From an uncultured Anaerolineae bacterium (GTDB lineage Bacteria; Chloroflexota; Anaerolineae; Aggregatilineales; Phototrophicaceae), in the NCBI GenBank assembly GCA_934216615.1, contig CAKQCB010000001.1, positions 915,727 through 979,726 of the forward strand: a stretch of DNA of 64,000 bases. Reading direction: 5' to 3'. This document shows positions 9,093 to 16,693 of the stretch, in pieces (within the stretch, counting starts at the first letter, position 1; each line of letters starts with the position of its first letter). The notes below the pieces were generated by a model. It was given only the letters and a program-made list of their open reading frames with translations. It had not been told where the DNA came from and did no database searches. The position numbers and the translations under genes are program-made.

Positions 9093-10118
9093 TTAAGCTC
9101 CTTTGATTTCGGCAATCAGTTGGGTGAATTGGCCGTCTTCTGCAAACAACGGGTTTGCTTCAGCCCAACCGCCAAATAACTCTATTGTAAACAGGTCTTC
9201 AATAGCTGGGTATAGTAACGCCAATTCTTCATCTTCAGCGACTTCTTCTTGAACTTCGAGGTTCGTAGGGCGGAACCCGTGTTCAACGAAAATCCGCTGG
9301 GCATCTGGGCCTTGGACAAAATCGATAAAGGCTTGCGCTACTTCACGGTTGCCGTGTGCATCGACATATTCATCAATCAGCGCAATCGGCTGTTGTAACA
9401 AAATCGTTGAGGTTGGGTACACTGGCTCAATCTCACTGCCCGCATCTAAGGCAGAGAAAATTTCATTTTCATAGGTGATGGTCACATCGCCGATGCCGTT
9501 TTCAAAGGTCAAGAAACTTTCACGACCATCCCGCGCTAAGACGCTGGTATTGGCGATAACGGCACTCAAGAAAGCGGTTGCCCCTTCTTCCGTCGCTTCA
9601 TAACCCTCCACTTGGCCATTCAACGCTGCACCGTAGGCCGCAAGGTACATCCAACGAGCGCCCCCGCTTGTGGTGGGGTTAGGCGTAACAATCTCAATAC
9701 CTTCACGGGCAAGGTCAGCCCAATCTTGAATCCCTTCAGGGTTGCCGGGACGTACCGCAAACAAGACAATCGATGTGCTTGAATAACCCCCTAAGTTTTC
9801 GCGCCAATCATGGGTGATGAGTTCCGCGTCCACCAAACGATCAATTTCAGAGTCGAGTTGTAACGCGGTGACATCGACTTCAAACCCACCGGCGATAGAA
9901 CGTGACAGCGCCCCCGACCCTTGATATGACTCTTGGATGATCAAGGTTTGGCCGGTTTCGTTTTGCCACTGGGTTTTAAATTCTTCGATGATGTCACTGT
10001 AGACTTCCCGCGATACAGCGAACGCGGCGAACGTCAACGTGACCGTGTCTTGCGCGCGGACGATCAACGGCACAGTAAAACTGAGTAACAAGGCGAGGGT
10101 TAAAAATTTTTGCTTCAT
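9093..10118 (-). CDS. sbp: Sulfate ABC transporter substrate-binding protein
   Basis: The product has 341 residues from the ATG at 10118, where AAGGAAAACC gives a good ribosome site. An N-terminal signal peptide (MKQKFLTLALLLSF, cleavage after VRAQ) precedes a class II periplasmic binding fold. Family-typical segments include FEVDVTALQLDSEI, PNPTTSGGARW and GDVTITYENE, seen in sulfate/thiosulfate binding proteins. No lipobox cysteine is present. It is the first gene of sbp-cysT-cysW-cysA. Two Cys-rich leader frames and two terminators lie upstream, so expression is probably set by cysteine supply. Thiosulfate cannot be excluded as a ligand. Confidence 0.88.
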   Translation of the reverse strand: MKQKFLTLALLLSFTVPLIVRAQDTVTLTFAAFAVSREVYSDIIEEFKTQWQNETGQTLIIQESYQGSGALSRSIAGGFEVDVTALQLDSEIDRLVDAELITHDWRENLGGYSSTSIVLFAVRPGNPEGIQDWADLAREGIEIVTPNPTTSGGARWMYLAAYGAALNGQVEGYEATEEGATAFLSAVIANTSVLARDGRESFLTFENGIGDVTITYENEIFSALDAGSEIEPVYPTSTILLQQPIALIDEYVDAHGNREVAQAFIDFVQGPDAQRIFVEHGFRPTNLEVQEEVAEDEELALLYPAIEDLFTIELFGGWAEANPLFAEDGQFTQLIAEIKGA

Positions 10119-10173
10119 CAGGTTTTCCTTCTTTATCATCGTGTTTAATTTTGAATAGTCACTCGAAATAAAA

Positions 10174-10193
10174 ACGCCCCAATCAAGGAGCGT
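10174..10193 (-). terminator. Attenuator terminator 2 (before sbp)
   Basis: On the reverse strand arms 10193-10187 and 10180-10174 pair over 7 bp with one G-U around a 6-base loop, followed by TTTTTATTT. It lies between the second Cys-rich leader frame and sbp, so it must be bypassed for the operon to be expressed. Confidence 0.75.
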
Positions 10194-10234
10194 CGTCACA
10201 TCCGCCTGTTGTTTCGCAGGCGGCCCACTCCTCA
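10184..10234 (-). promoter_or_regulatory. Possible antiterminator of attenuator 2
   Basis: On the reverse strand TGAGGAGTG (10234-10226) can pair with CGCTCCTTG (10192-10184) over nine positions, three of them G-U. It encloses a 7-bp hairpin (10223-10217 with 10208-10202). This pairing uses most of the upstream arm of terminator 2, so the two folds exclude each other. The 5' strand starts 8 bases after the stop of leader frame 2, close enough to be covered by a ribosome that reaches the stop. Confidence 0.6.
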
Positions 10235-10242
10235 CTCAATGG

Positions 10243-10311
10243 TTATGTATTACAACAACACAAACATCCCTTTTCCACCCGAAGTGTCGAAACGAAATTT
10301 GTGGTTGACAT
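10243..10311 (-). CDS. Cys-rich leader peptide 2 of the sulfate operon
   Basis: A 22-codon frame runs from ATG at 10311 to TAA at 10243. It is preceded by AAAGGAG with 6-base spacing, an excellent ribosome site. The peptide ends GCLCCCNT: four of the last seven residues are cysteine (codons at 10266, 10260, 10257 and 10254). It precedes an alternative antiterminator/terminator pair and then sbp. This is the layout expected of a translation-dependent attenuator in which scarce Cys-tRNA stalls the ribosome. The peptide itself probably has no other function. A second ATG at 10315 in another frame is too close to the ribosome site. Confidence 0.72.
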   Translation of the reverse strand: MSTTNFVSTLRVEKGCLCCCNT

Positions 10312-10344
10312 ACATTTCTCCTTTTACCCGCATTTTAAATAAAA

Positions 10345-10377
10345 AAAGCCCTTCCCTAATTGCATGGGAAAAGCTTT
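10345..10377 (-). terminator. Attenuator terminator 1
   Basis: Reverse-strand arms 10377-10366 and 10356-10345 pair over 12 bp with two G-U around a 9-base loop, followed directly by TTTT continuing the T run of the stem. It lies between the first Cys-rich leader frame and the ribosome site of the second. Confidence 0.8.
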
Positions 10378-10427
10378 TACTACACAATCTTCAGAGGCCT
10401 CACGGCGCAATCAAATAGGTATTTTCC
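10367..10427 (-). promoter_or_regulatory. Possible antiterminator of attenuator 1
   Basis: On the reverse strand GGAAAA (10427-10422), which begins 6 bases after the stop of leader frame 1, can pair with TTTTCC (10372-10367) in the upstream arm of terminator 1. Only six contiguous pairs are seen, so this fold is less certain than the one in attenuator 2, but the geometry relative to the stop codon is the same. Confidence 0.42.
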
Positions 10428-10433
10428 ACTCAC

Positions 10434-10472
10434 TTAGGGGTTGATATTTTTCCTGTCGCAACAACACATCAT
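10434..10472 (-). CDS. Cys-rich leader peptide 1 of the sulfate operon
   Basis: A 12-codon frame, MMCCCDRKNINP, runs from ATG at 10472 to TAA at 10434. AAGGA lies 7 bases upstream. Three consecutive Cys codons (10466-10458) directly follow the start. A strong terminator follows about 60 bases after the stop. It repeats the architecture of leader 2 downstream, giving two Cys-codon checkpoints in series before sbp. The call rests on the codon run, ribosome site and terminator together; each alone would be weak. Confidence 0.68.
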   Translation of the reverse strand: MMCCCDRKNINP

Positions 10473-10553
10473 TGGTAAGTCCTTAGAAAATAACACTACG
10501 TGATTTTCACTTTCGCCAGTAGAGTATCACGCCCAAGAAATTTCCGCAAGCAG

Positions 10554-10559
10554 ATTATA
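10554..10559 (-). promoter_or_regulatory. Candidate -10 box for the sulfate operon
   Basis: A perfect TATAAT on the reverse strand lies about 80 bases upstream of leader frame 1. No convincing -35 is seen at 16-18 bases, so the promoter may need an activator, or the match may be chance. Confidence 0.4.
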
Positions 10560-10649
10560 GAACTGCTTTTCACATCAGTTGTGCAAATCTTGGTTTCACC
10601 CCATAATGAATTTATCCGAAAAAAATTTACAGATCACAATGGAATAATT

Positions 10650-10982
10650 ATGTTAACTGTCGCTGATAAAGTTGGTTTTCCTCATCGTCGTGAAATTATC
10701 ATGTATGTTTTGGCGGTTGTGCCTTTTATTGTTCATTTTTCTTCGGTGAACACAGTGAATGGGCGTATCATCAGCTATAGCGATTTTGCTGATGTTGTAT
10801 TAGGGGCTGTTCTGTTGGTGTTGGTGTTTCGCAATCGTGTATTCATCAACGAGGGTGAAGAAAAATACAAGCTCATCCGTACGGTTTTATTCGTCGTGTT
10901 ATTGATCGTCGGCGCTTACCACATCGCCAGCGGTTTAGGCCTGCTGATCGACCTGCCCTATCCGTTGGGTTACGGGGAGTAA
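10650..10982 (+). CDS. Small membrane protein of unknown function
   Basis: From ATG at 10650 (weak GGAATAA upstream) this 110-residue product has three hydrophobic spans: YVLAVVPFIVHF, ADVVLGAVLLVLVF and LFVVLLIVGAYHIASG. The frame is open further upstream, but that part is not coding-like. It is divergent from the sulfate operon. No family is recognised. Confidence 0.55.
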   Translation: MLTVADKVGFPHRREIIMYVLAVVPFIVHFSSVNTVNGRIISYSDFADVVLGAVLLVLVFRNRVFINEGEEKYKLIRTVLFVVLLIVGAYHIASGLGLLIDLPYPLGYGE

Positions 10983-11153
10983 ATTTTTTCAAGATTTGAC
11001 ATGACATTCTATCGATAAAGGGTTTCATAATGTCATCTCTTTGCCCATCTTCTCGTGAGCACAAGTAGTTAGATAGACATTATTAATGTACCCTTAAGGC
11101 ATATAGAAACACTTAATCCTTGTTCAATGACTAGCCGAGGAGATTGATAGATC

Positions 11154-11918
11154 ATGACGAAGCTTGACGGGAAAGTTGCAATCGTTACAGGTTCTGCAAT
11201 GGGTATGGGCGCTACCACAGCAGAGCTGTTCGCCAAAGAAGGTGCGAAAGTTATCATCGCAGATTTTAATGAAGAAAAAGGGCGCGAGCAAACCGAGAAG
11301 ATCAAGAATGACGGCGGTGAAGTCACCTTTTTTAAGGTCGATGTCTCTAACGAAGAACAGGTGAAAGACCTTGTCGAGTTCACCGTGAAAACGTACGGCC
11401 GACTCGACGCCGCTATCAACAACGCAGCGCTCACCCCAGATGATAAACCCATCGCCGACTTTGATCTGAATTATTGGAACCGTCTGCTCGCCGTTGACTT
11501 AACAGGCGTTGCACTGTGTATGAAGTATGAAATTCGTCAGATGATGGCGCAAGGTGGCGGTGGCTCGATTGTGAATGTCTCGTCGGTGAGTGGCATCCGC
11601 CCACAGCCTGCAAACCCCGCCTATGTTGCGGCCAAGCATGGCGTGATCGGCCTTTCGCGTAATGCGGCGATGGATTATTCCCCGCATGGCATTCGCATCA
11701 ATATTGTGGCCCCCGGCGCAATTGATACCCCCATGTTACGCGGTGCATTGGATCAGTTTGGTCTTGATCCCGACGATTATGCAAAGAAGCTCAGCCTATT
11801 AGGTCGCTTTGCGCGGGCAGAAGAAGTGGCGAATGCGCATCTCTGGCTCGCGTCTGATCAATCTTCTTACGTCACTGGAGCGATCATCGCGGTGGATGGT
11901 GGCTACACCGCGATGTAA
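11154..11918 (+). CDS. SDR-family NAD(P)-dependent oxidoreductase
   Basis: The 254-residue product is a classical short-chain dehydrogenase/reductase. It shows the nucleotide-binding TGSAMGMGA motif near residue 12, the NNA motif near 90, the catalytic serine in NVSSVSG, and YVAAK with the catalytic tyrosine and lysine near 158-162. The C-terminal AIIAVDGGYTAM is typical. An acidic residue after the second strand (ADFNEEKG) suggests NAD rather than NADP. GGAG lies upstream of the ATG. The substrate is unknown; the gene stands alone and is followed by a strong terminator. Confidence 0.88.
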   Translation: MTKLDGKVAIVTGSAMGMGATTAELFAKEGAKVIIADFNEEKGREQTEKIKNDGGEVTFFKVDVSNEEQVKDLVEFTVKTYGRLDAAINNAALTPDDKPIADFDLNYWNRLLAVDLTGVALCMKYEIRQMMAQGGGGSIVNVSSVSGIRPQPANPAYVAAKHGVIGLSRNAAMDYSPHGIRINIVAPGAIDTPMLRGALDQFGLDPDDYAKKLSLLGRFARAEEVANAHLWLASDQSSYVTGAIIAVDGGYTAM

Positions 11919-12022
11919 AATCGCATCAACAAGATCGTTTTAGAATGGGTATGGTGTGAATCTCAACCCTCGTACACGCTTTCAATAAATTATTGATGAC
12001 ACTAACACACTAAAGAAAACGT

Positions 12023-12058
12023 AAAACCTCTCTCAAGAACTATTTTGAGAGAGGTTTT
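12023..12058 (+). terminator. Intrinsic terminator after the SDR gene
   Basis: A perfect 14-bp stem (12023-12036 with 12045-12058) with a T-rich 3' side. The A run on its 5' side could also serve transcription from the opposite strand. Confidence 0.8.
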
Positions 12059-12134
12059 TATATTGTGAACAACGCAACAAAAAACGAAGATACTTTTATC
12101 TCTATTTTCGCTTGGAAGCAACAACATATACGGG

Positions 12135-12437
12135 TTGCTAGCATTAGGAGGCACCCAGTCACTTAAACTCTATGACATAGCCCAGTTCTTCAGTACTGCA
12201 ACGGATGCCTTTGCAGATGATACAGCAACTGTAAGTGTGCGCGTAAGTGGATTGGGCAGCACAGAGGGGTCAACCGTGAGCATAAACACAATGAATCTGA
12301 CTTATGATGTCGATACAGGCTTGCCCACTGTCGGTACTACCCCCGCCTACCATGGTTTTGTTCTTGCTGCAGGATATGTAATTGCGCCCCACGATGTAAA
12401 TACCCGTACAACACCTCCATCAGGAGCACCTGAATAG
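12135..12437 (+). CDS. Doubtful orphan frame or remnant
   Basis: This open frame of about 100 codons (from TTG at 12135; the frame is open back to 12069 without ATG) encodes a Thr/Ser-rich beta-like sequence with TATVSVRVSGLGSTEGSTV and LPTVGTTPAYHGF. It has no convincing start or ribosome site and no recognised family. It could be the end of a decayed exported-protein gene. Confidence 0.25.
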   Translation: MLALGGTQSLKLYDIAQFFSTATDAFADDTATVSVRVSGLGSTEGSTVSINTMNLTYDVDTGLPTVGTTPAYHGFVLAAGYVIAPHDVNTRTTPPSGAPE

Positions 12438-12503
12438 GATTGCAAATTGGAACCAATGCATAACAACACAACGGTTCCAATCCATGATAAGCTCACGACA
12501 TAA

Positions 12504-13652
12504 TTAATTTTCTGGGTTAGATATTCCCCATACCCTAACCAATCCGTCCCGTCCTCCCGCAACAATGAACCATTCAGCCACATCAACACTATACGCATCA
12601 CCTTCAGCGAGGACAAGCAGAGGTTCTTGTTCTCGCTCTAGATTCGCACTAACATCCCATACACGTACTCCGCCAACAGTTCCACTGCCAGAAGCACTCA
12701 CCAACAAAGTACTATCTACGCTGAAATCGATATCATTCACTCTGTCCCCATGCCACAGGAGATGAGTAGCATTTTCTGTGGATGAATTTGAAGGATTTTG
12801 AATAAGATCTGAAACCTGCCAAACGAAGACATAACTGTTTGTCGATGCAAAGACTCCAATAGTTCCGGCGGCAAGCATGTTTCCATCAGGGCTAAATACT
12901 AAACTGACGACATTCCATTCCCCACTATCATTTCTGAGATCAATTGATGCAATACTTTCCCCTGTCACCATATCCCAGAGTTGAATTTGATGTCCATAAG
13001 CGATGGCTAGCACTCTATTGTCCGAGCTGAAAGCCAACGCCTGAATAGGTTCAGTAATGGGTATGGAACTGATGACCATGCTATCCATATCCCAGAGACG
13101 CACGGATGAGTACGTACTGTTTGTATGGTCATCAAGACGAGGCATGCTAAATGCCAATATACCCGATGGTGAAAACTCTAAAGATGAGGAATAGAAGGGA
13201 GATGCCCCAATAGACTGTAATTGTAATGAGTTATGAATTGGAAAAATTCGCAGGTCGAAAACATTGACTGTGCCGCTGTTGTAAGCTGCCGCAACGTAGT
13301 TATTATTTGGCGAAACTGCAATGGAACCAACAGGGTCAATTCCAGCTTCATTAGCGGTGAAGGAATAAAGATACTGATTACCCTGAGGAATAGTCCATGA
13401 ACTTAGGGTGCCACTAGTATCCCCTACATACACGATGTCCATTGGATAGTTTACCTGAAGGGCTGTGATTTCAATGTTTCCGCTATCGGAAACAGGAAAA
13501 GAATTTAGCAATGTGATGCGATTTATAGTCTGTACTGTAATCTGTTCGGAAGGGAAGATAATAGATTGCGATTGTCCAATGGAAGCTCGCAAAATCACAA
13601 AAAGAAGGATTAGTGAGCTACTATGCTTAATGGTCTGACTCAAACTTGACAT
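12504..13652 (-). CDS. Exported WD40 beta-propeller protein
   Basis: The 382-residue product has an N-terminal signal-like segment (LILLFVILRASIGQSQS) and about seven WD40-type repeats. Recognisable blade ends include VNVFDL, VRLWDMD, IQLWDMVTGE, VFVWQVSD, VRVWDVS and VRVWGIS, and inner strands such as LVFSPDGNMLAAG. Such propellers are binding scaffolds; no enzymatic motif is visible. The gene is A/T-richer than its neighbours and lies next to the scarred mobile-element remnant, so it may be an accessory gene. Export to the outer face of the membrane is inferred from the signal segment. Confidence 0.78.
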   Translation of the reverse strand: MSSLSQTIKHSSSLILLFVILRASIGQSQSIIFPSEQITVQTINRITLLNSFPVSDSGNIEITALQVNYPMDIVYVGDTSGTLSSWTIPQGNQYLYSFTANEAGIDPVGSIAVSPNNNYVAAAYNSGTVNVFDLRIFPIHNSLQLQSIGASPFYSSSLEFSPSGILAFSMPRLDDHTNSTYSSVRLWDMDSMVISSIPITEPIQALAFSSDNRVLAIAYGHQIQLWDMVTGESIASIDLRNDSGEWNVVSLVFSPDGNMLAAGTIGVFASTNSYVFVWQVSDLIQNPSNSSTENATHLLWHGDRVNDIDFSVDSTLLVSASGSGTVGGVRVWDVSANLEREQEPLLVLAEGDAYSVDVAEWFIVAGGRDGLVRVWGISNPEN

Positions 13653-13949
13653 CTCTACCGGCTCACAATTATAAAACAGTGGAAATCCAGTTCAATTCTA
13701 CCTTGTTTGCTCTCGGTTTTATCGACAAACCCAACTTAAGCAAAATTGGGCGATCAAAGGTCCGAAATCCTTCAGTTTAGGGTTGGAAGGATTCGGCTTA
13801 ATCCGGTGATTTTGCAGAAACTTTTACGGCATGATTAACTGAGCAACTTCACCATCAGGTAGGATTCCGATCATATCCAAGGCGTATTGATTGAGCCTAT
13901 CATCGACCGCAATCACAGAATTATTCATCTGAAATGCTGAAAGAAATAG
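13653..13949. other. Intergenic region with one hairpin
   Basis: About 300 bases without a supported gene. An imperfect inverted repeat (13762-13773 with 13786-13796, one bulge) lies between the WD40 gene and the broken RHH gene. It may be a terminator or a relic of the end of an inserted segment. Confidence 0.3.
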
Positions 13950-14258
13950 GTAAGCAGGAAAGCGCGTAATACTAGGGAATCCGTCCTCATCCGCGAGGCA
14001 ATCTGCCTGTATCTGGATAATCAAGAAGATATCATCGGCAGCCGCAAACACTTCCAGAAGTCGCTGCAAGACCGACTGGATAAACTGGAATCCACCTTTT
14101 CCTTTCACCTGAATGTCCTGATTTACCTGCTGGCGGCGCTTGATCCATAAGGCAGCCCGGAACGCATTGCAGAGGCGATCATTGCGGCACGGCGCGACGG
14201 TGAAACGCTGCTGGCGCAGATGCAAGCTGTCCGTGAGATGGAGGCTTCCAAACGTTGA
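13950..14258 (+). pseudogene. Broken DNA-binding (ribbon-helix-helix-like) mobilisation gene
   Basis: A coding-like frame starts near 13950 with no usable start codon and reads ARNTRESVLIREAICLYLDN and onward to an in-frame TAA at 14148-14150. It then continues in the same frame (GSPERIAEAIIAARRDG...) to TGA at 14256. An out-of-frame ATG at 13934 suggests that a frameshift near 13950-13975 separated the start from the body. The N-terminal part resembles short RHH-type DNA-binding proteins found beside relaxases. It overlaps the next gene's TTG start by four bases, consistent with an old operon. Confidence 0.55.
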
Positions 14259-14929
14259 GCAAAGCCATCATCGTCGTAGACTTTGCTTACAAAGGCACGC
14301 AGCGCAAAGGGCATGGCACGGGTCGTAAGGGACTGAGTTCCACGCTCAAATACCTACCATATCGGGACAAGGTGCAGAATCAGCTTGCCGCGAATCGGGA
14401 TTACGAGCGCTGGCAGGATCACGGGATGGGCATTCACTGGCGCGACATCATGAAGCACAGTGATGACCTCCAGAGCAAGCACGTACTGGCGTGGACGTGG
14501 GTGATTTCGCCCGCGCCTGACCTGATGGCACTTATCCCGGAGGCAGAACGACGCGATCTTGTCTGTGACCTGACCGAGCGTATCGTTGAGGATTACTATC
14601 TGGAGCGCGGCTTTGGTGTACCGGAGTACAGCTATATTCTGCATGACCGCGAGGCGAAGATGGAGGACGACGGCGAAACCATGCAGCAGCTTCATACCCA
14701 CGTCGTCTTGCCGGGAACTGCGCCGCTGGATGGGATAGACCGGGCGGCGGTGTACAACAACAAAGAGCGTAGGCATGATGTGTTATTCCGCGAGATTGCC
14801 AGCCGCCACTTCAGCGCGGCACTGGATCGGATTGTCGGTCCAGATTGGCAGCTTCTACGTGAGGAATCCGAAATCGAACCGGAACAACCCGCACCAGATG
14901 ATCTGGATGCGTGGTTTCTAGGACGGTAG
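14255..14929 (+). CDS. Relaxase/HUH-nuclease-like mobilisation protein, probably truncated
   Basis: The 224-residue product starts at TTG 14255, with GGAGG in the upstream pseudogene. It contains LHTHVVLPGT, a match to the two-histidine HUH motif of relaxases and rolling-circle nucleases, and a Tyr-rich segment near residue 30 (STLKYLPYRDKV). After the TAG at 14927 the same frame stays open for 55 more codons (to TGA at 15095), including Cys pairs in CDVC. The TAG may therefore be a premature stop in a once longer protein. It lies outside the integrated element to its right and is likely a remnant of another mobile element. Confidence 0.5.
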   Translation: MSKAIIVVDFAYKGTQRKGHGTGRKGLSSTLKYLPYRDKVQNQLAANRDYERWQDHGMGIHWRDIMKHSDDLQSKHVLAWTWVISPAPDLMALIPEAERRDLVCDLTERIVEDYYLERGFGVPEYSYILHDREAKMEDDGETMQQLHTHVVLPGTAPLDGIDRAAVYNNKERRHDVLFREIASRHFSAALDRIVGPDWQLLREESEIEPEQPAPDDLDAWFLGR

Positions 14930-15117
14930 AGGAATAGTGAGGATAATGCCCCGACGACTGGTTACAACCCCTACGCTGAGTGTGATGTCTGCATCACGGC
15001 GGAAGGTCTGTGCAGCGACCCGATTCAGCAGTTTGTGAAACCGGATGAAGATGAGGTCGAACCAATGTCACCGTCAAGTGGATTGGTACACTTCTGATCA
15101 CCAGCCTGTTCGGTGTA

Positions 15118-16434
15118 TTGCTGGTTGGTTTGATTGCCTATCAGACAACGGTCATGCAATACGACCAGTTGCGTATGGAACAGACGGAAGCGTCCGTAGC
15201 AGATTTAGCGATGCGCTACTATCAGAATAATGGGACGTGGATAGGGTTGGATGCATGGTTGATGGAATCTCTGATACCACCGCGATTGCCCGCTGGTGTG
15301 TTCCCACCCATACAATTTGTGATGGCGGATGCAGACGGCATCGTGATCATTGGGAGTGGCCCCTTTCAGATCGGCAGACAGCTAACATCGGATGAAATCG
15401 CTCAGGGGACACCCATTACTGTCGATGGTCAACAGGCAGGTATCCTGCTACCGCCACTCAACATTCCTGAACTCGATCCACGCGAGCAACGCTATATCAG
15501 CGGCATGAACCGAGCGCTTTTGATTGGTGGAGTGGGTGCAGCAGCGGCGGCACTGTTGATAGCCAGTGTGCTTTCGCGGCATTTTTTGAGTCCACTCACC
15601 GAACTCACCCGCGCTATCAAAGCTATGAAACAGGGCAATCTAGAACAACAGGTCGAAGTACGTACTCAGGACGAACTGGGTGAGCTGGCACAGACGTTCA
15701 ACCAGATGAGCGCCGAAATCCATCGCGTCAATCAACTGCGTCGGCAGATGACCGCCGACATAGCCCACGATTTGCGCACGCCGCTTACAGTAATTTCCGG
15801 CTATGTAGAGGCGCTGAAGGATGGCACGCTACCGCCCACACAGGAACGCTTCGAGGTAATAAATCAGGAAGTAACGCTCCTGCGCCGCCTGATCGAGGAT
15901 TTGCGTATTCTCTCGCTAGCCGATGCCGGTGAGCTAAATCTGCTTTATCAGGATGTTTGGCCTCACGACCTGCTTAAACAGGTCGTACATTCGTTTCAAC
16001 CGCTGGCGGTCGCGCAGGATATCCGGCTGGAAGTTATCGCAGACCAGATGCTCCCCGTAATACAGGCCGACCCTGAACGAATGGTGCAGGTACTCGAAAA
16101 TCTGGTCAGCAACGCTGTACGCCATACTCCCCATGGTGGTCAGGTGACGCTGACGGTGCAGCATCAGCAAAGTGGATTGCAAATCACCGTCCGCGATACT
16201 GGAGCGGGCATCCCCGCTGACAAGCTCCCCAATATCTTTGAGCGATTATATCGCGTCGAACCGTCACGATCAGACAGCCTTGAGGAATCAGGATCAGGAC
16301 TTGGGCTAGCGATTGTGAAGTCGATTGTTGAAGCGCACGGCGGCGCTATCACAGCGGAGAGCACCGAAGGTTCCGGCACGTCGATACAGCTCACGTTGCC
16401 CATCGAAAATCAGCACCTGCTCCGTGGGTCATGA
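15118..16434 (+). CDS. Sensor histidine kinase lacking a normal start
   Basis: The frame encodes a two-span sensor kinase: first span around SLFGVLLVGLIAYQ, an extracytoplasmic domain of about 110 residues, a second span (ALLIGGVGAAAAALLIASVL), a HAMP linker, a HisKA dimerisation segment with the phospho-histidine in DIAHDLRTPL, and a HATPase with N (ENLVSNAVRHTP), G1 (DTGAGIP) and G2 (GSGLGLAI) boxes. The first span begins upstream of the TTG at 15118: the frame is open back to 15055 with no ATG, GTG or TTG. The 5' end therefore appears to have been lost at a junction with the relaxase remnant. No partner response regulator is adjacent. It may be non-functional. Confidence 0.65.
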   Translation: MLVGLIAYQTTVMQYDQLRMEQTEASVADLAMRYYQNNGTWIGLDAWLMESLIPPRLPAGVFPPIQFVMADADGIVIIGSGPFQIGRQLTSDEIAQGTPITVDGQQAGILLPPLNIPELDPREQRYISGMNRALLIGGVGAAAAALLIASVLSRHFLSPLTELTRAIKAMKQGNLEQQVEVRTQDELGELAQTFNQMSAEIHRVNQLRRQMTADIAHDLRTPLTVISGYVEALKDGTLPPTQERFEVINQEVTLLRRLIEDLRILSLADAGELNLLYQDVWPHDLLKQVVHSFQPLAVAQDIRLEVIADQMLPVIQADPERMVQVLENLVSNAVRHTPHGGQVTLTVQHQQSGLQITVRDTGAGIPADKLPNIFERLYRVEPSRSDSLEESGSGLGLAIVKSIVEAHGGAITAESTEGSGTSIQLTLPIENQHLLRGS

Positions 16435-16488
16435 GTGCGCATCTGAAAACACGCCTAAATCCGCCAAATGGCAAGGACAAAAAAGCAA

Positions 16489-16513
16489 AGACCGCTAGAA
16501 ATTCTAGCGGTCT
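16489..16513 (-). terminator. Perfect 12-bp inverted repeat, probable terminator
   Basis: Arms 16489-16500 and 16502-16513 are perfectly complementary around one base. On the reverse strand the T-rich sequence TTTGCTTTTTTG follows, so it could end transcripts leaving the element on that strand. It lies 34 bases outside the left attachment core. Confidence 0.55.
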
Positions 16514-16546
16514 CGGCTCAGGAAGCAGTTCAGATAACTTCCTATT

Positions 16547-16562
16547 GTGCGGGGAGAACAGG
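16547..16562. repeat. Left attachment core of the integrated element
   Basis: GTGCGGGGAGAACAGG is identical to 33646-33661, where it forms the 3' end of tRNA-Ser(GCT) read on the reverse strand. Identity stops immediately outside these 16 bases on both sides. Confidence 0.8.
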
Positions 16563-16638
16563 TAACTTCCACTTTGCACGTACATACAATATTGCTCCGG
16601 GCACCCCTCAAGAAGAAATTCAGACCTTGTTGGCATGA
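16563..16638 (+). other. Possible stranded 3' end of the recombinase gene
   Basis: Joining the right side of the element to the left side through the 16-bp core, as in an excised circle, continues the recombinase frame past the core for 24 codons (NFHFARTYNIAPG..., ending QTLLA) to TGA at 16636. These bases have no start of their own. They probably encode the recombinase C-terminus in the circular form. Confidence 0.45.
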
Positions 16639-16693
16639 TGTCGTGGATATACTCTCATTATCACTTTCAAGACCGACAACAATTTGTTCACTC

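Noticed and set aside
10250..10315. Alternative leader frame from ATG 10315
   Set aside because: It starts only two bases after the GGAG and encodes no Cys run; the ATG at 10311 has proper spacing.
10174..10380. SAM, cobalamin or other known riboswitch before the sulfate operon
   Set aside because: No conserved aptamer blocks of these classes were seen; the Cys-rich frames and alternative pairings explain the structure better.
13824..14225. 133-residue reverse-strand frame
   Set aside because: It is the antisense of the broken RHH gene; composition and lack of a ribosome site argue against it.
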